In this document: one piece after another, positions 42,158 through 51,094 of the stretch | Layout: each line of letters begins with the position of its first letter | Position numbering within the stretch: the stretch's first letter is position 1 | Assembly: GCA_017412085.1 (NCBI GenBank) | Contig: JAFPYS010000013.1 | Location: forward strand, 1-61,129 | Direction: 5' to 3' | Origin: Alphaproteobacteria bacterium | GTDB lineage: Bacteria > Pseudomonadota > Alphaproteobacteria > CAAHEQ01 > UBA3637 | DNA: 61,129 bases | Notes under the pieces: generated by a model | What the model was told of the DNA's origin: nothing | Seen by the model: only the letters and a program-made list of their open reading frames with translations | Databases searched by the model: none | Translations under genes and position numbers: made by a program

Positions 42158-44743
42158 ATGGCACAAAAGAAAACTTCGCCCATGTTAGCTCAATATTTTG
42201 AGATTAAGAAGGCATATCCGGATTGTCTTTTATTCTTTCGTTTAGGCGATTTTTACGAATTGTTTTTCGATGATGCTAAAGCGGCGTCAAAAGCGTTGGA
42301 TTTGGTTTTGACTCACCGCGGTGAGTATGAGGATAAAGAAGTCCCCATGTGTGGCATCCCTTTTCATGCCTATGAAAATTATCTGGTGCGACTTATTAAA
42401 GCTGGATTTAAGGTGGCTATTTGTGAACAAATGGAAACGCCAGAAGAAAGCAAAAAACGTGGATCCGCAGCGATAGTAAAACGAGAAGTAATCAGGGTGG
42501 TCACTTCTGGCACATTAACAGAAGATGCGTTATTGAATGCGAAAGTAAATAATTATCTAGTGGCGTTGGCGCCCCAGGCAACAGCATGTGGTATCGGTTG
42601 GGTTGATATCTCAACGGGCGATTTTTTTGTTGAAGAGGTGGAGTTTGCACAAGTTCCCTCTGTGTTGAATCGATTAAAGGCTTCAGAATTGCTAATTCCG
42701 GAGAATTTTGAAAGTAAATACCCAATTTTATTGGATGATTCTTTCGGCCAACAAACAACGCGCCCAGCGAATGAATTTTTATCCATTAATCAAGTGGATG
42801 TTATTACAAAATATCCAACCCTAACAAAGGCAGAACAAATTGTGGCCGGCGTTATTTTAAATTATTTAAAAGAAACGCAACTAAAAGGCATGCCGAATTT
42901 GTCAGAACCACAAGAGTTTTTGGAAGAAAAATACATGAGTATTGATGGAGCAACTCGGCGCAGCCTAGAGCTTACCACAACATTATCTGATGAACGCGGT
43001 GCAAAAAGTTTACTCTCAACAATTGATCGCACAGTAACTGGTGCTGGTGCTCGTTTATTGGCAACGTACCTATCATCCCCATTGATTCATGTTGAAGAAA
43101 TCAATGTACGTTTAGATAAAATAAAATATTTTGTTGATAACGCTGAAACAATGCAAGCTGTTCGTTCAATTTTAAAAGAAACATCTGATATTGAAAGATC
43201 GTTCAGTCGTTTGGCGGCCAATCGAGGGGGACCTCGCGATATGCTGGCGATTGCATACAGTTTAGAAAAGGTGCCAAGTATTAGAAACAGGATGATAGAA
43301 GAGATGCCTCTTCCCTTAAAAAACACAACTAACAGAATGGGAATTCATGGAGAGTTGTGCGATAAAATAAAACGTTTTATTCGCGAGGACGCGCCTTTGT
43401 TTGCTCGTGATGGTGGGTTTATTCAAAAAGGTGCAAGCGCTGTTTTAGATGAATTTGATAACATAAGTGCGGGCTCAAAGAAATTTTTGATGGATTTACA
43501 ATATAAGTACGCCCATGAAACAAATATTCAAAATTTAAAAGTCGCCTTTAACAACTTAGTTGGATATTATGTGGAAGTTCCAGCTAAACAGGCGGATGTG
43601 TTGTTTGGCAACCCACAATTCATTCACCGACAAACAATGACAAATGTGGTGCGTTTTACCACAGTAGAGTTGTCAGAAGAAGCCGATAAAATTTTACATG
43701 TAGAAGACAGAAAATTGGCGGTTGAGTTGGAATTATATGAGCAATTGAGACAAGAAATTTTGGCAGATGGAGAATCCATTTTAATGGCAGCAAGCGCATT
43801 GGCTGAATTAGACGTTGCAACGGCGTTGGCAGAATTGTCTTTGGAAAATCATTGGTGTCGTCCGGTTTTGAACGAAACAACTGATTTGAAAATTATTGGT
43901 GGCAGACATCCTGTGGTTGAAGAGGCATTAAAAAAGGATAATATAACCTTTATCCCGAATGATTGTGCTATGACAGACAAAGATAATTTGTGGCTTTTGA
44001 CGGGGCCCAATATGGCTGGTAAAAGTACATATTTAAGACAAAATGCCCTGATTGTGATTTTGGCGCAGATGGGATCTTATGTGCCGGCAGAATCAGCAAA
44101 AATTGGTATTGTGGATAAAATTTTTTCACGCGTCGGTGCAAGCGATGATTTGGCGCGTGGTCGCTCCACGTTTATGGTGGAAATGGTTGAGGTGGCGTCC
44201 ATTTTAAATAATGCGACGGAACGTTCGTTGGTGATATTAGATGAAGTGGGTCGAGGAACAGCTACATATGATGGGTTGTCTTTGGCTTGGGCTGTTGTGG
44301 AATATTTACATGATTCTGTTAAGGCGCGCGCCTTATTTGCCACACATTATCACGAGTTGACGGGATTAACAGGACGCTTAAAAAGATTATCCTTGCACAC
44401 AATGAAGATTAAAGAGTGGCAAGGGGACGTAGTATTTTTGCATGAAGTGACAGAAGGGGCGGTCGCGCGGTCATACGGCATTCATGTGGCGAAGTTAGCC
44501 GGATTGCCGTCCGTTGTAGTGGATCGCGCAAGTTCTATTTTGGAACAATTAGAAGAAAAGAAAAAGACTCAAAAACCGCTTTTTGATGATTTACCCTTAT
44601 TTTCACAAATACAAAATGAGGTGCGCCCAACAGCGGAATCGGAAGTTGAGAAGAAGTTAAAAGCATTAGATGTGGATGCGCTTTCCCCACGAGAGGCGTT
44701 GGCGCTTTTATATACGCTTAAGCGGGAGGCAGAACCAGAATGA
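42158..44743 (+). CDS. mutS: DNA mismatch repair protein MutS
   Basis: Recognises mismatches. The 861 residues start with the mismatch-binding domain (MLAQYFEIKKAYPDCLLFFRLGDFYELFFDDA, with the Phe-x-Glu FYE), followed by connector, lever and clamp, then the ATPase domain with TGPNMAGKST and ILDEVGRGTATYDGLSLAWAVVE, and a C-terminal tail. AAAGGAT precedes the ATG. mutL is not in the window. It overlaps the next small gene by 4 bases. Confidence 0.98.
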   Translation: MAQKKTSPMLAQYFEIKKAYPDCLLFFRLGDFYELFFDDAKAASKALDLVLTHRGEYEDKEVPMCGIPFHAYENYLVRLIKAGFKVAICEQMETPEESKKRGSAAIVKREVIRVVTSGTLTEDALLNAKVNNYLVALAPQATACGIGWVDISTGDFFVEEVEFAQVPSVLNRLKASELLIPENFESKYPILLDDSFGQQTTRPANEFLSINQVDVITKYPTLTKAEQIVAGVILNYLKETQLKGMPNLSEPQEFLEEKYMSIDGATRRSLELTTTLSDERGAKSLLSTIDRTVTGAGARLLATYLSSPLIHVEEINVRLDKIKYFVDNAETMQAVRSILKETSDIERSFSRLAANRGGPRDMLAIAYSLEKVPSIRNRMIEEMPLPLKNTTNRMGIHGELCDKIKRFIREDAPLFARDGGFIQKGASAVLDEFDNISAGSKKFLMDLQYKYAHETNIQNLKVAFNNLVGYYVEVPAKQADVLFGNPQFIHRQTMTNVVRFTTVELSEEADKILHVEDRKLAVELELYEQLRQEILADGESILMAASALAELDVATALAELSLENHWCRPVLNETTDLKIIGGRHPVVEEALKKDNITFIPNDCAMTDKDNLWLLTGPNMAGKSTYLRQNALIVILAQMGSYVPAESAKIGIVDKIFSRVGASDDLARGRSTFMVEMVEVASILNNATERSLVILDEVGRGTATYDGLSLAWAVVEYLHDSVKARALFATHYHELTGLTGRLKRLSLHTMKIKEWQGDVVFLHEVTEGAVARSYGIHVAKLAGLPSVVVDRASSILEQLEEKKKTQKPLFDDLPLFSQIQNEVRPTAESEVEKKLKALDVDALSPREALALLYTLKREAEPE

Positions 44744-44973
44744 GTCTTATTTCTACAATTATTGCTGTTGGAATTTTGATTGTAATTATCACGGCTATTT
44801 TTTGGGTTGGTATTTACGTGGTTTTACCAGTTGTCCTCTTTTTTATGATTGTCTCAGCTGTTGTTTCTTTAATCAGATCCTTTGTGCCGCCTAGGTTTCA
44901 AAGCCGTGGGCACCACATGAAAAAAAGTCAAGAAAATCAGATAATTGATGTTGAATTTGAAGAAATAAAATAA
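44740..44973 (+). CDS. Small membrane protein, unknown
   Basis: The 77 residues open with two close hydrophobic segments (LISTIIAVGILIVIITAIFW and VVLPVVLFFMIVSAVVSLI). A short basic then acidic cytoplasmic tail ends IIDVEFEEIK. The start overlaps the mutS stop (ATGA), and no promoter is visible, so it is co-transcribed with mutS. No family recognised. Confidence 0.65.
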   Translation: MSLISTIIAVGILIVIITAIFWVGIYVVLPVVLFFMIVSAVVSLIRSFVPPRFQSRGHHMKKSQENQIIDVEFEEIK

Positions 44974-45001
44974 TATTTGTGACGTTTTTTTGACATTTTT
45001 G

Positions 45002-45030
45002 TTGCGTTTTTATGAACGAACGTGTATAAT
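45002..45030 (+). promoter_or_regulatory. Promoter of the FadL-type porin gene
   Basis: TTGCGT (45002-45007), 17 bases, TATAAT (45025-45030). Confidence 0.75.
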
Positions 45031-45066
45031 GCCTTTTGTAAACTTTTTAACAAAAGGAAAAACAAA

Positions 45067-46329
45067 ATGAAAAAAGTAATGAAAATAGCTTTATTATTGG
45101 GTGCTACCTTGGGCGTTTGTTCTGCTCAGGCTGGTAGTTACCAATTAAACGACTATTCTGTAACTGGTTTGGGTCGTTCTTATGCTGGACAAGGAATTGT
45201 TGGCGACGACTATTCTGCCATTGCGTTTAACCCAGCCGGTATGATGTTAATGGAGAGATCCGGTGTTCAACAAGTATTTAATATGATTAACTTGCGCGCG
45301 GATGTGGATGGTTTGGGCGCAAATGCTGGTAAGCATAAAAAGATGGACTTTTGGCAACCAGTTCCAGCGGGTTTTGCCCAATACAATGTGAACGATCGCT
45401 TCAAGCTTGGTGTTGGTATTTATGCGCCATTTGGTCTTAAGACACAATACGATAGCGGTTGGTATGGTTCCGATGCTGCTATTTTATCCAAATTAGACAT
45501 TGTGGATTTTAACTTGTCAGCAGCCTATAAAGTAACGGATCACCTGTCTCTGGGTGTGAGTGCAATTTTGCGTTACATCTACGGTCGGATGACACAAAGC
45601 GTTCCGTCAATGTTACCAGTTCCTGGTGTGGGATTGAGGCCAATTGGTGGTGGAGATATTAACTTCAACGTGCATGGTTGGACTCAAACAGCTGCTTTTG
45701 GTGCTATGTATGAAGTGAACAAAAACACACGTTTTGGTTTGTCCTATCGTTTGCGTTCTGCACAACGGGCAAAGGGACATTTTAAGGTTGGTGGCAATGC
45801 CAATCCGGCCTTAAATGGTAACTATACCGTTCGTGCAAATCCGGACTTGCCAGAATCCATCGCTTTATCAGCATATCATCGTTATAAGGATGTTGGGTTT
45901 TCTGGAACAGCGCGTTTTACGCACTGGACATCCTCATTTCCTAACTTTACTGTTAGATCTGATTGGCCGGGTTTAGCGCCTTCGGGTGGTGAAGAGAAAA
46001 AATATTACCACTATAAAAACAGTTGGACCTTAACGGGTGGCGTGGATTATTACTACTGTAAAAATTTGACCTTCCGTTTTGGGGGTGGTTGGGATGAAAG
46101 TCCGGCCCACGATGCAAGTCGTAGAACCATCCGTATTCCGGATAACGATCGTTGGTGGATGAGTGTGGGTGCCAGTTATATGAAAAACAACTGGCAGATC
46201 GATGTGGGCTATGCGCACATGATCGCAAAAACCGCTCGCGCCGAGGGTGATGCCGCGGTTAACGTGACGGCAAAATATAAGAACATGCAATCTCATATCT
46301 TGGGCGTGCAAGTTCAATATAAATTCTAA
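45067..46329 (+). CDS. FadL/OmpP1-family outer-membrane porin
   Basis: Likely hydrophobic-compound transporter of the outer membrane. The 420 residues have a signal peptide (MKKVMKIALLLGATLGVCSAQA, cut after residue 22). A FadL-type N-terminus follows with SVTGLGRSYAGQG and AIAFNPAGMM (the NPAGM motif), then alternating beta strands and a C-terminal Phe (VQYKF), as in outer-membrane barrels. The start at ATG 45067 follows AAAGGAA. A DUF378 gene lies 18 bases downstream in the same transcript. The substrate is unknown. Confidence 0.9.
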   Translation: MKKVMKIALLLGATLGVCSAQAGSYQLNDYSVTGLGRSYAGQGIVGDDYSAIAFNPAGMMLMERSGVQQVFNMINLRADVDGLGANAGKHKKMDFWQPVPAGFAQYNVNDRFKLGVGIYAPFGLKTQYDSGWYGSDAAILSKLDIVDFNLSAAYKVTDHLSLGVSAILRYIYGRMTQSVPSMLPVPGVGLRPIGGGDINFNVHGWTQTAAFGAMYEVNKNTRFGLSYRLRSAQRAKGHFKVGGNANPALNGNYTVRANPDLPESIALSAYHRYKDVGFSGTARFTHWTSSFPNFTVRSDWPGLAPSGGEEKKYYHYKNSWTLTGGVDYYYCKNLTFRFGGGWDESPAHDASRRTIRIPDNDRWWMSVGASYMKNNWQIDVGYAHMIAKTARAEGDAAVNVTAKYKNMQSHILGVQVQYKF

Positions 46330-46347
46330 TAAAGAAAGGAGAAAAAT

Positions 46348-46539
46348 ATGAAACTTATAGCTTTAATTGCAAGTATTTTGGTTTTATTTGGTGCTTTAAA
46401 CTGGGGCTTTGTTGGTATGTTTGGAATCGACTTGGTTGTAAAAATGTTTGGCGCTGGGACATTGGCCACAAAGGTGACCTATGATTTAATCGGTGTATCT
46501 GCTGTGTTGGCCATCCTGGGCTATGTTGGCAGAAAATAA
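46348..46539 (+). CDS. DUF378 small membrane protein (copy 1)
   Basis: The 63 residues hold two transmembrane helices joined by a short loop, with the DUF378 hallmark ALNWGFVGMFGIDLV. AAAGGAG precedes the ATG, and it is co-transcribed with the porin. Family function is unknown. A paralogue lies at 47211 on the other side of the pilin gene. Confidence 0.88.
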   Translation: MKLIALIASILVLFGALNWGFVGMFGIDLVVKMFGAGTLATKVTYDLIGVSAVLAILGYVGRK

Positions 46540-46557
46540 ATTAGAACCAGATAGTAT

Positions 46558-46590
46558 AAAACCGGGGCGTTTGCTCCGGTTTTATTTTTT
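46558..46590 (+). terminator. Terminator after DUF378 copy 1
   Basis: ACCGGGGC (46561-46568) pairs with GCTCCGGT (46573-46580), one G-T pair, GTTT loop, extended by A-T pairs and followed by T7. Confidence 0.88.
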
Positions 46591-46601
46591 TTAAAAGTTT
46601 C

Positions 46602-46630
46602 TTGACAAGGTAAAAATCTTTATATATGAT
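46602..46630 (+). promoter_or_regulatory. Promoter of the pilin-like gene
   Basis: TTGACA (46602-46607), 17 bases, TATGAT (46625-46630): a strong promoter, as expected for a structural protein. Confidence 0.8.
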
Positions 46631-46636
46631 GAAGAA

Positions 46637-46678
46637 GTAGTCCAAAATTTTGTTAACAAAATTAGGGAGGAAGACTAC
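46637..46678 (+). promoter_or_regulatory. Structured leader of the pilin-like gene
   Basis: An inner hairpin AATTTTG-TTAA-CAAAATT (46646-46663) lies within an outer pair GTAGTC (46637-46642)/GACTAC (46673-46678). A GGGAGG and a CCCCCC tract offer an alternative pairing. It may stabilise the RNA or control translation. Confidence 0.5.
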
Positions 46679-46709
46679 ATCCCCCCTTTGAGTAAGAAAG
46701 GAATATAAA

Positions 46710-47093
46710 ATGACAAATAATGAATCCGGCCGTTCAATGGTTGAAATGTTGGGCGTGTTAGCCATTATCGGCGTGTTATCCGTTGGTGGTATCGCTGGTT
46801 ACACAATGGCTATGAACAAACATAAAGCCAATAACTTGGTAGATTGTATTGCTAAAATGTCCATCGCCGCTCAAGTGAGCACAACAGCTACAGCTCCCAC
46901 ACAAACTGATTATTGTGCTGTCACAGACGTTGGAAACTGGGATATTACAGCAACCGCCACAACAGGAGCGATATCTCTAACTGCTGGAACAAACGCCTCA
47001 GCGGCCGCTTGTAAGGCAGCGAAAGATGCCATGGGTAACAAAGTTGGAAGCAATGGTCCAACCATTACATGGCCAACAACTGGTTGCTCGTAA
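46710..47093 (+). CDS. Small type IV pilin-like protein
   Basis: The 127 residues start MTNNESG, then RSMVEMLG, with the cut expected after Gly7 and Glu at +5 (E12). A hydrophobic helix (VLAIIGVLSVGGIAGYTMAM) follows, then a small Thr/Ala-rich globular part with four Cys (NNLVDCIAK, DYCAVTD, AACKAAK, TTGCS). The last two or three resemble a D-region disulphide loop of pilins. Position +1 is Arg rather than Phe. GAAAGGA precedes the ATG; a strong promoter and terminator make it a single unit. It may be the major pilin of a system whose other parts are elsewhere; no prepilin peptidase, PilB or PilC is in the window. Confidence 0.85.
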   Translation: MTNNESGRSMVEMLGVLAIIGVLSVGGIAGYTMAMNKHKANNLVDCIAKMSIAAQVSTTATAPTQTDYCAVTDVGNWDITATATTGAISLTAGTNASAAACKAAKDAMGNKVGSNGPTITWPTTGCS

Positions 47094-47110
47094 TTTTAAC
47101 GAGACATCAA

Positions 47111-47141
47111 AAACTCCCCGTTTTTCGGGGAGTTTTTTTAT
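47111..47141 (+). terminator. Terminator of the pilin-like gene
   Basis: AAACTCCCC (47111-47119) and GGGGAGTTT (47127-47135) with a 7-base loop and a following T run. Confidence 0.9.
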
Positions 47142-47210
47142 TTAAGGCTACCTTGCAGAACTTAAAAACTTATCCCATGTTAAAGGGGTCAAATAAAAAA
47201 GGAGGAACAA

Positions 47211-47414
47211 ATGGAACTAGTAAATAAAATAGCATGTATCTTGGTAATCATAGGCGCATTAAACTGGGGATTGGTCGGCTTTTTCAATTTTGATTTAGTC
47301 GCTTTCTTGTTCGGTATGGGCAGCTTTCTTTCAATGATAGTTTATGATATTGTTGGATTGTCCGCATTGTGGTGCATCTTTGCCTACGCCGGCAAGAAAA
47401 TGAAAAAACAATAA
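47211..47414 (+). CDS. DUF378 small membrane protein (copy 2)
   Basis: The 67 residues hold two helices with GALNWGLVGFFNFDLV, the DUF378 hallmark, and a short basic C-terminus (KKMKKQ). AAGGAGG precedes the ATG. It shares its core pattern with copy 1. Family function is unknown. The position of both copies around a pilin gene may reflect duplication or a shared envelope role. Confidence 0.88.
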   Translation: MELVNKIACILVIIGALNWGLVGFFNFDLVAFLFGMGSFLSMIVYDIVGLSALWCIFAYAGKKMKKQ

Positions 47415-47435
47415 ATGTGTAATCCCGAGTAAAAG

Positions 47436-47465
47436 AAAGCTCGTCCATTTGGGCGAGCTTTTTGT
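47436..47465. terminator. Bidirectional terminator between DUF378 copy 2 and gatB
   Basis: AAAGCTCG (47436-47443) pairs with CGAGCTTT (47454-47461), followed by T on the plus strand and A-to-T run on the minus. It abuts the gatB stop. Confidence 0.85.
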
Positions 47466-48913
47466 TATTGCAATTTTTTATTCAACAATTCGTTAGCCAT
47501 GGCGGGATTGACTTTGCCTTGACTGGCCTTCATAATCTGGCCCACAAACCAACCCTTCAGCTTATCTTTGCCGGCCTTGATTTCGGCAACCTTATCGGGA
47601 TTGGCGGCCAACACTTCATCAATAATGGCTTCAATGGCTCCCGTATCTGTTGTTTGTTTCAATCCTTTTTCTTCCACAATAACTGCCGGAGCTTTGCCCG
47701 TTTCAATCATGAATACGAATACATCTTTGGCGATTTTACCCGAAATGGTATTGTCTTCAATCAAACCAACCAACGCGCCCAAATTTTCGGCAGTAACAGG
47801 GCTTTTTGTAATGGGCAAGCATTCTTTATTTAAATAGGCAAACAAATCGCCCATCACCCAGTTCGCCACTTTTTTGGCGTCATGCCCTTTGGTTGCCGTT
47901 TCAAAATAGGCAGAAGTGTCGTTGTCAGCGGTTAAAATACCTGCATCATATTCAGGTAAGCCCAATTGTTCAATATAACGTTTTTTCTTTACTTCCGGAA
48001 GTTCTGGCAGGTTCTTGCGAATGTTCTCAATATATTCGTCTGTCAAAACCACGGGCAACAAGTCTGGGTCAGGGAAATACCGATAATCGTTTGCATTTTC
48101 CTTGGTTCTCATCGAACGTGTTTCTCCGTTTTCGGAATCGTAAAGCCGTGTTTCCTGACGAATTGTGCCGCCGTTTTCATACACTTCAATTTGGCGTTCA
48201 GCTTCCACTTGGATGGCATGCATGACGAAACGCACAGAGTTCACGTTTTTAACTTCTGCTCTGGCACGCAAACCTGTTTCTCCAACGGGGCGAACAGAAA
48301 TGTTCACATCACAGCGCATGGATCCTTCATCCATGTTGCCATCACATGTTCCCAGGGCACGCACGATGGCGCGAAGTTGGCGCAAATACTCGCCCGCTTC
48401 TTCGGGGCTGTGCATGTCTGGTTTTGACACAATTTCCATCAATCCAACACCCGAACGGTTAAGATCGATCAATGTCTTGGATGGGTGCATATCATGGATG
48501 GATTTACCCGCATCTTGTTCCAAATGCAAGCGTTCTACCCCAATCTTTCTTGTGCCATCGGCAGTTGTAACCTCAATAAATCCTTCGCCCACAATCGGAT
48601 GATAAAGCTGAGAAATCTGATATCCCTGAGGCAAGTCAGCATAAAAATAATTTTTACGGTCAAAGCGTGAATATTTGTTAATTTTTGCGTTTAAACCCAT
48701 GCCCGTCTTAACGCATTGTTCAACACAATATTCATTCACTTTTGGCAACATGCCAGGAAAACCTGCGTCAATAAAAGACACTTGCGTATTTTGTTCGCCG
48801 CCAAAAGCTGCGCTGGCGCCAGAAAAGACCTTGGATTTTGATAAAATCTCACAGTGGACTTCCAATCCAATAACTAATTCCCACTTACCTGTTTTTCCTT
48901 CAATCGTATACAT
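47465..48913 (-). CDS. gatB: Asp/Glu-tRNA amidotransferase subunit B
   Basis: Kinase and tRNA-binding subunit of the complex that turns Glu-tRNA-Gln and/or Asp-tRNA-Asn into the amide forms. The 482 residues begin with the GatB cradle ([30 protein letters not shown], with catalytic and metal ligands), the [16 protein letters not shown] block, then the helical and YqeY-like tail domains. It is the third gene of gatCAB, 3 bases after gatA. Confidence 0.98.
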   Translation of the reverse strand: MYTIEGKTGKWELVIGLEVHCEILSKSKVFSGASAAFGGEQNTQVSFIDAGFPGMLPKVNEYCVEQCVKTGMGLNAKINKYSRFDRKNYFYADLPQGYQISQLYHPIVGEGFIEVTTADGTRKIGVERLHLEQDAGKSIHDMHPSKTLIDLNRSGVGLMEIVSKPDMHSPEEAGEYLRQLRAIVRALGTCDGNMDEGSMRCDVNISVRPVGETGLRARAEVKNVNSVRFVMHAIQVEAERQIEVYENGGTIRQETRLYDSENGETRSMRTKENANDYRYFPDPDLLPVVLTDEYIENIRKNLPELPEVKKKRYIEQLGLPEYDAGILTADNDTSAYFETATKGHDAKKVANWVMGDLFAYLNKECLPITKSPVTAENLGALVGLIEDNTISGKIAKDVFVFMIETGKAPAVIVEEKGLKQTTDTGAIEAIIDEVLAANPDKVAEIKAGKDKLKGWFVGQIMKASQGKVNPAMANELLNKKLQ

Positions 48914-48916
48914 CTT

Positions 48917-50383
48917 TTATCCTTTCACTCTGTGGGGAGTTTTATCAAAGTTCGCTAATTTTTCCAAAACATCAGCCACTTGAAAAACCGTGTTTTCGTC
49001 AAAGTGTTTGCCAATTACTTGTAACCCGATGGGCAGCCCATTTTGGGATAAGCCAATTGGCAAGGAAAGCCCCGGAACACCAGCCAAACTTGCCGGTGTT
49101 GTAAACACGTCGCCCGCATAGACATCAACGGGTTTCATATTTTTCATATCTTCCGCAGAAAGGGCGGGGGTTGGTGCGGCTGGCACTAAAATAGCGTCCA
49201 CTTGTTTAAATGCTTCCACAAAATCATTGTAAATTAACCGGCGTACACGTTGAGCGCGTGTGTAGTAGGCATCATAAAAACCAGCGGACAACACGAATGT
49301 GCCCAATAAAATCCGGCGAACAACTTCGTCTCCAAAGCCATCTGTTCTTGTGTTTTCATACATCTCATCCAACGAATTACCTTCCACGCGCGTTGTGTAA
49401 CGGACACCATCATAACGAGATAAGTTAGAGCTGGCTTCCGCACATGCAACAATGTAATAAACAGGCAAGGCATACTTGGTGTGAGGTAAGGAAATTTCCA
49501 CCACCTCTGCGCCCGCGTCTTTTAAAAATTGAATTCCCTTATCCCAGATGGCATTCACATCAGGGTTTAATCCATCAAGACGATATTCTTTTGGAATACC
49601 AATTTTCTTGCCCTTAATATCTCCGGTCAGCGCCTTTGTATAATCGGGAACAGGAATATCCGCAACTGTAGAATCTTTATCATCTGCGCCAGCCATAGCC
49701 CCCAACATCAACGCGCAATCTTTAACTGTACGCGCCATAGGACCAGCCTGATCCAAAGAGCTTGCAAAAGCGACAATGCCATAACGTGAGCAGCGGCCAT
49801 AGGTTGGTTTAATGCCTGTAACACCACAAAAACTAGCTGGCTGACGAATAGAACCGCCCGTATCAGAACCTGTGGCACCCATGCACAAACCAGCGGACAC
49901 CGCCGCGGCTGAACCACCAGAAGAACCACCCGGCACCAAATCCAAATTCCAAGGGTTTTTTGTTACACCAAAATAACTTGTTAAAGTGGATCCACCCATT
50001 GCGAATTGGTCAGTGTTTAATTTACCCAACATGACCGTTCCAGCATCTTTTAATTTTTGAGAAACAGTAGATTCGTAAGGTGGCACAAAGTTCGATAAAA
50101 TTTTACTGGCGGCCGTTGTTTTAACCCCTTTTGTGCAGTACAAATCTTTGTTAGCGATTGGAATACCTTCCAACGATCCCAAGGCAGAGCCGGCGGCACG
50201 TTTTTCGTCGCTTGCTTTTGCTTGTTCAAGAGCCAATTCGGGCGTTTCGGTAATAAAGGCATTCAGCACCCGACCTTTTTCCATTTCGGCAATATGCGCT
50301 TTTGTTAAATCCACAGAGGAAATCTCTTTTTTGTTCAATAAATCCAACGCGGTCGCGATGGTTAAGTTCACTAAATCTGTCAT
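48917..50383 (-). CDS. gatA: Asp/Glu-tRNA amidotransferase subunit A
   Basis: Amidase subunit that frees ammonia from glutamine. The 488 residues have the amidase signature [14 protein letters not shown], with the Ser-cisSer-Lys triad (IANKDLYC lysine; [16 protein letters not shown]). The start shares one base with the gatC stop (TAATG), so translation is coupled. Confidence 0.98.
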   Translation of the reverse strand: MTDLVNLTIATALDLLNKKEISSVDLTKAHIAEMEKGRVLNAFITETPELALEQAKASDEKRAAGSALGSLEGIPIANKDLYCTKGVKTTAASKILSNFVPPYESTVSQKLKDAGTVMLGKLNTDQFAMGGSTLTSYFGVTKNPWNLDLVPGGSSGGSAAAVSAGLCMGATGSDTGGSIRQPASFCGVTGIKPTYGRCSRYGIVAFASSLDQAGPMARTVKDCALMLGAMAGADDKDSTVADIPVPDYTKALTGDIKGKKIGIPKEYRLDGLNPDVNAIWDKGIQFLKDAGAEVVEISLPHTKYALPVYYIVACAEASSNLSRYDGVRYTTRVEGNSLDEMYENTRTDGFGDEVVRRILLGTFVLSAGFYDAYYTRAQRVRRLIYNDFVEAFKQVDAILVPAAPTPALSAEDMKNMKPVDVYAGDVFTTPASLAGVPGLSLPIGLSQNGLPIGLQVIGKHFDENTVFQVADVLEKLANFDKTPHRVKG

Positions 50384-50670
50384 TATTTCACCACCTTTGG
50401 CACCACATAAAACCCTTGAATTTCCTCAGGAGCATTCATCATCAATTCTTTTTGTAAACCACCATCCGTTACCTCATCTTGGCGCATAGGGGCGTTTCCT
50501 TGTGTAACAGATACTAACGGTTCCACACCATCGATATTTACTTCCTTTAATTGTTCAACCCAATCTAAAATACTTTGAAGGTCAGACAAGATCTTTTCTT
50601 CACGTTCTTGGGGCAATCTTAACCGAGCCAACGTGGAAAGATTTTTAATTGTTTCTTGATTTAAGGCCAT
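50383..50670 (-). CDS. gatC: Asp/Glu-tRNA amidotransferase subunit C
   Basis: Small belt subunit that stabilises GatA-GatB. The 95 residues from [19 protein letters not shown] show the family N-terminus and the [19 protein letters not shown] block. The ATG at 50670 follows AAGGAG; a longer frame start at 50724 would sit inside the promoter. It is first of gatCAB. Confidence 0.95.
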   Translation of the reverse strand: MALNQETIKNLSTLARLRLPQEREEKILSDLQSILDWVEQLKEVNIDGVEPLVSVTQGNAPMRQDEVTDGGLQKELMMNAPEEIQGFYVVPKVVK

Positions 50671-50695
50671 TTTATTCTCCTTGATGAATAGGGGA

Positions 50696-50724
50696 ATTAT
50701 GCCAAAAAATACAAAAAAAGTCAA
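50696..50724 (-). promoter_or_regulatory. Promoter of gatCAB
   Basis: TTGACT (50724-50719), 17 bases, CATAAT (50701-50696) on the minus strand. Confidence 0.7.
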
Positions 50725-50742
50725 GAAAAAAGCATTTTTTTC

Positions 50743-50771
50743 TTTTCATTTGTAAGAATTTAGAGTATGAA
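50743..50771 (+). promoter_or_regulatory. Weak promoter candidate of virB3-virB4-Cys-rich operon
   Basis: TTTTCA (50743-50748), 17 bases, TATGAA (50766-50771), followed by AGGAGA and ATG at 50790. Both boxes are below consensus. Confidence 0.4.
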
Positions 50772-50789
50772 TAGAAATAGGAGATTGAA

Positions 50790-51083
50790 ATGCGTGCACC
50801 AATTTTAAAAGCTGTGGCAATGCCACCTCGTATTTTGTTAGCGCCATTTGTGCCAGCTATGGCCAACTTGGTGGTTCAGATTGCATGGATGTTTATCTTA
50901 ATTGGCGCACTTGATGTGAACCCAATCGTGTCTATCGTAACGATTTTATCGGGGCACGTTTTTTTGGTGATTGCAGGAACGCGGGAACCGCACCTATCAC
51001 ATATGATGCAAGCATGGGGAACCAATGGCCCGGCAATAAGCCGAAACATCTATAAATCTAAAGGAGTCAAGTTGGCTCCATGA
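50790..51083 (+). CDS. virB3: VirB3/TrbD-like type IV secretion membrane protein
   Basis: The 97 residues have a short polar start (MRAPILKAVAMPPRILLAPF), two close hydrophobic stretches (residues about 24-42 and 44-62) and the downstream TREPHLSHMM block. This fits the VirB3 family, small inner-membrane subunits next to VirB4. AGGAGA precedes the ATG. It is 11 bases before virB4. The identification rests on pattern and on virB4 directly after it. Confidence 0.75.
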   Translation: MRAPILKAVAMPPRILLAPFVPAMANLVVQIAWMFILIGALDVNPIVSIVTILSGHVFLVIAGTREPHLSHMMQAWGTNGPAISRNIYKSKGVKLAP

Positions 51084-51094
51084 AAAGGGAATAA

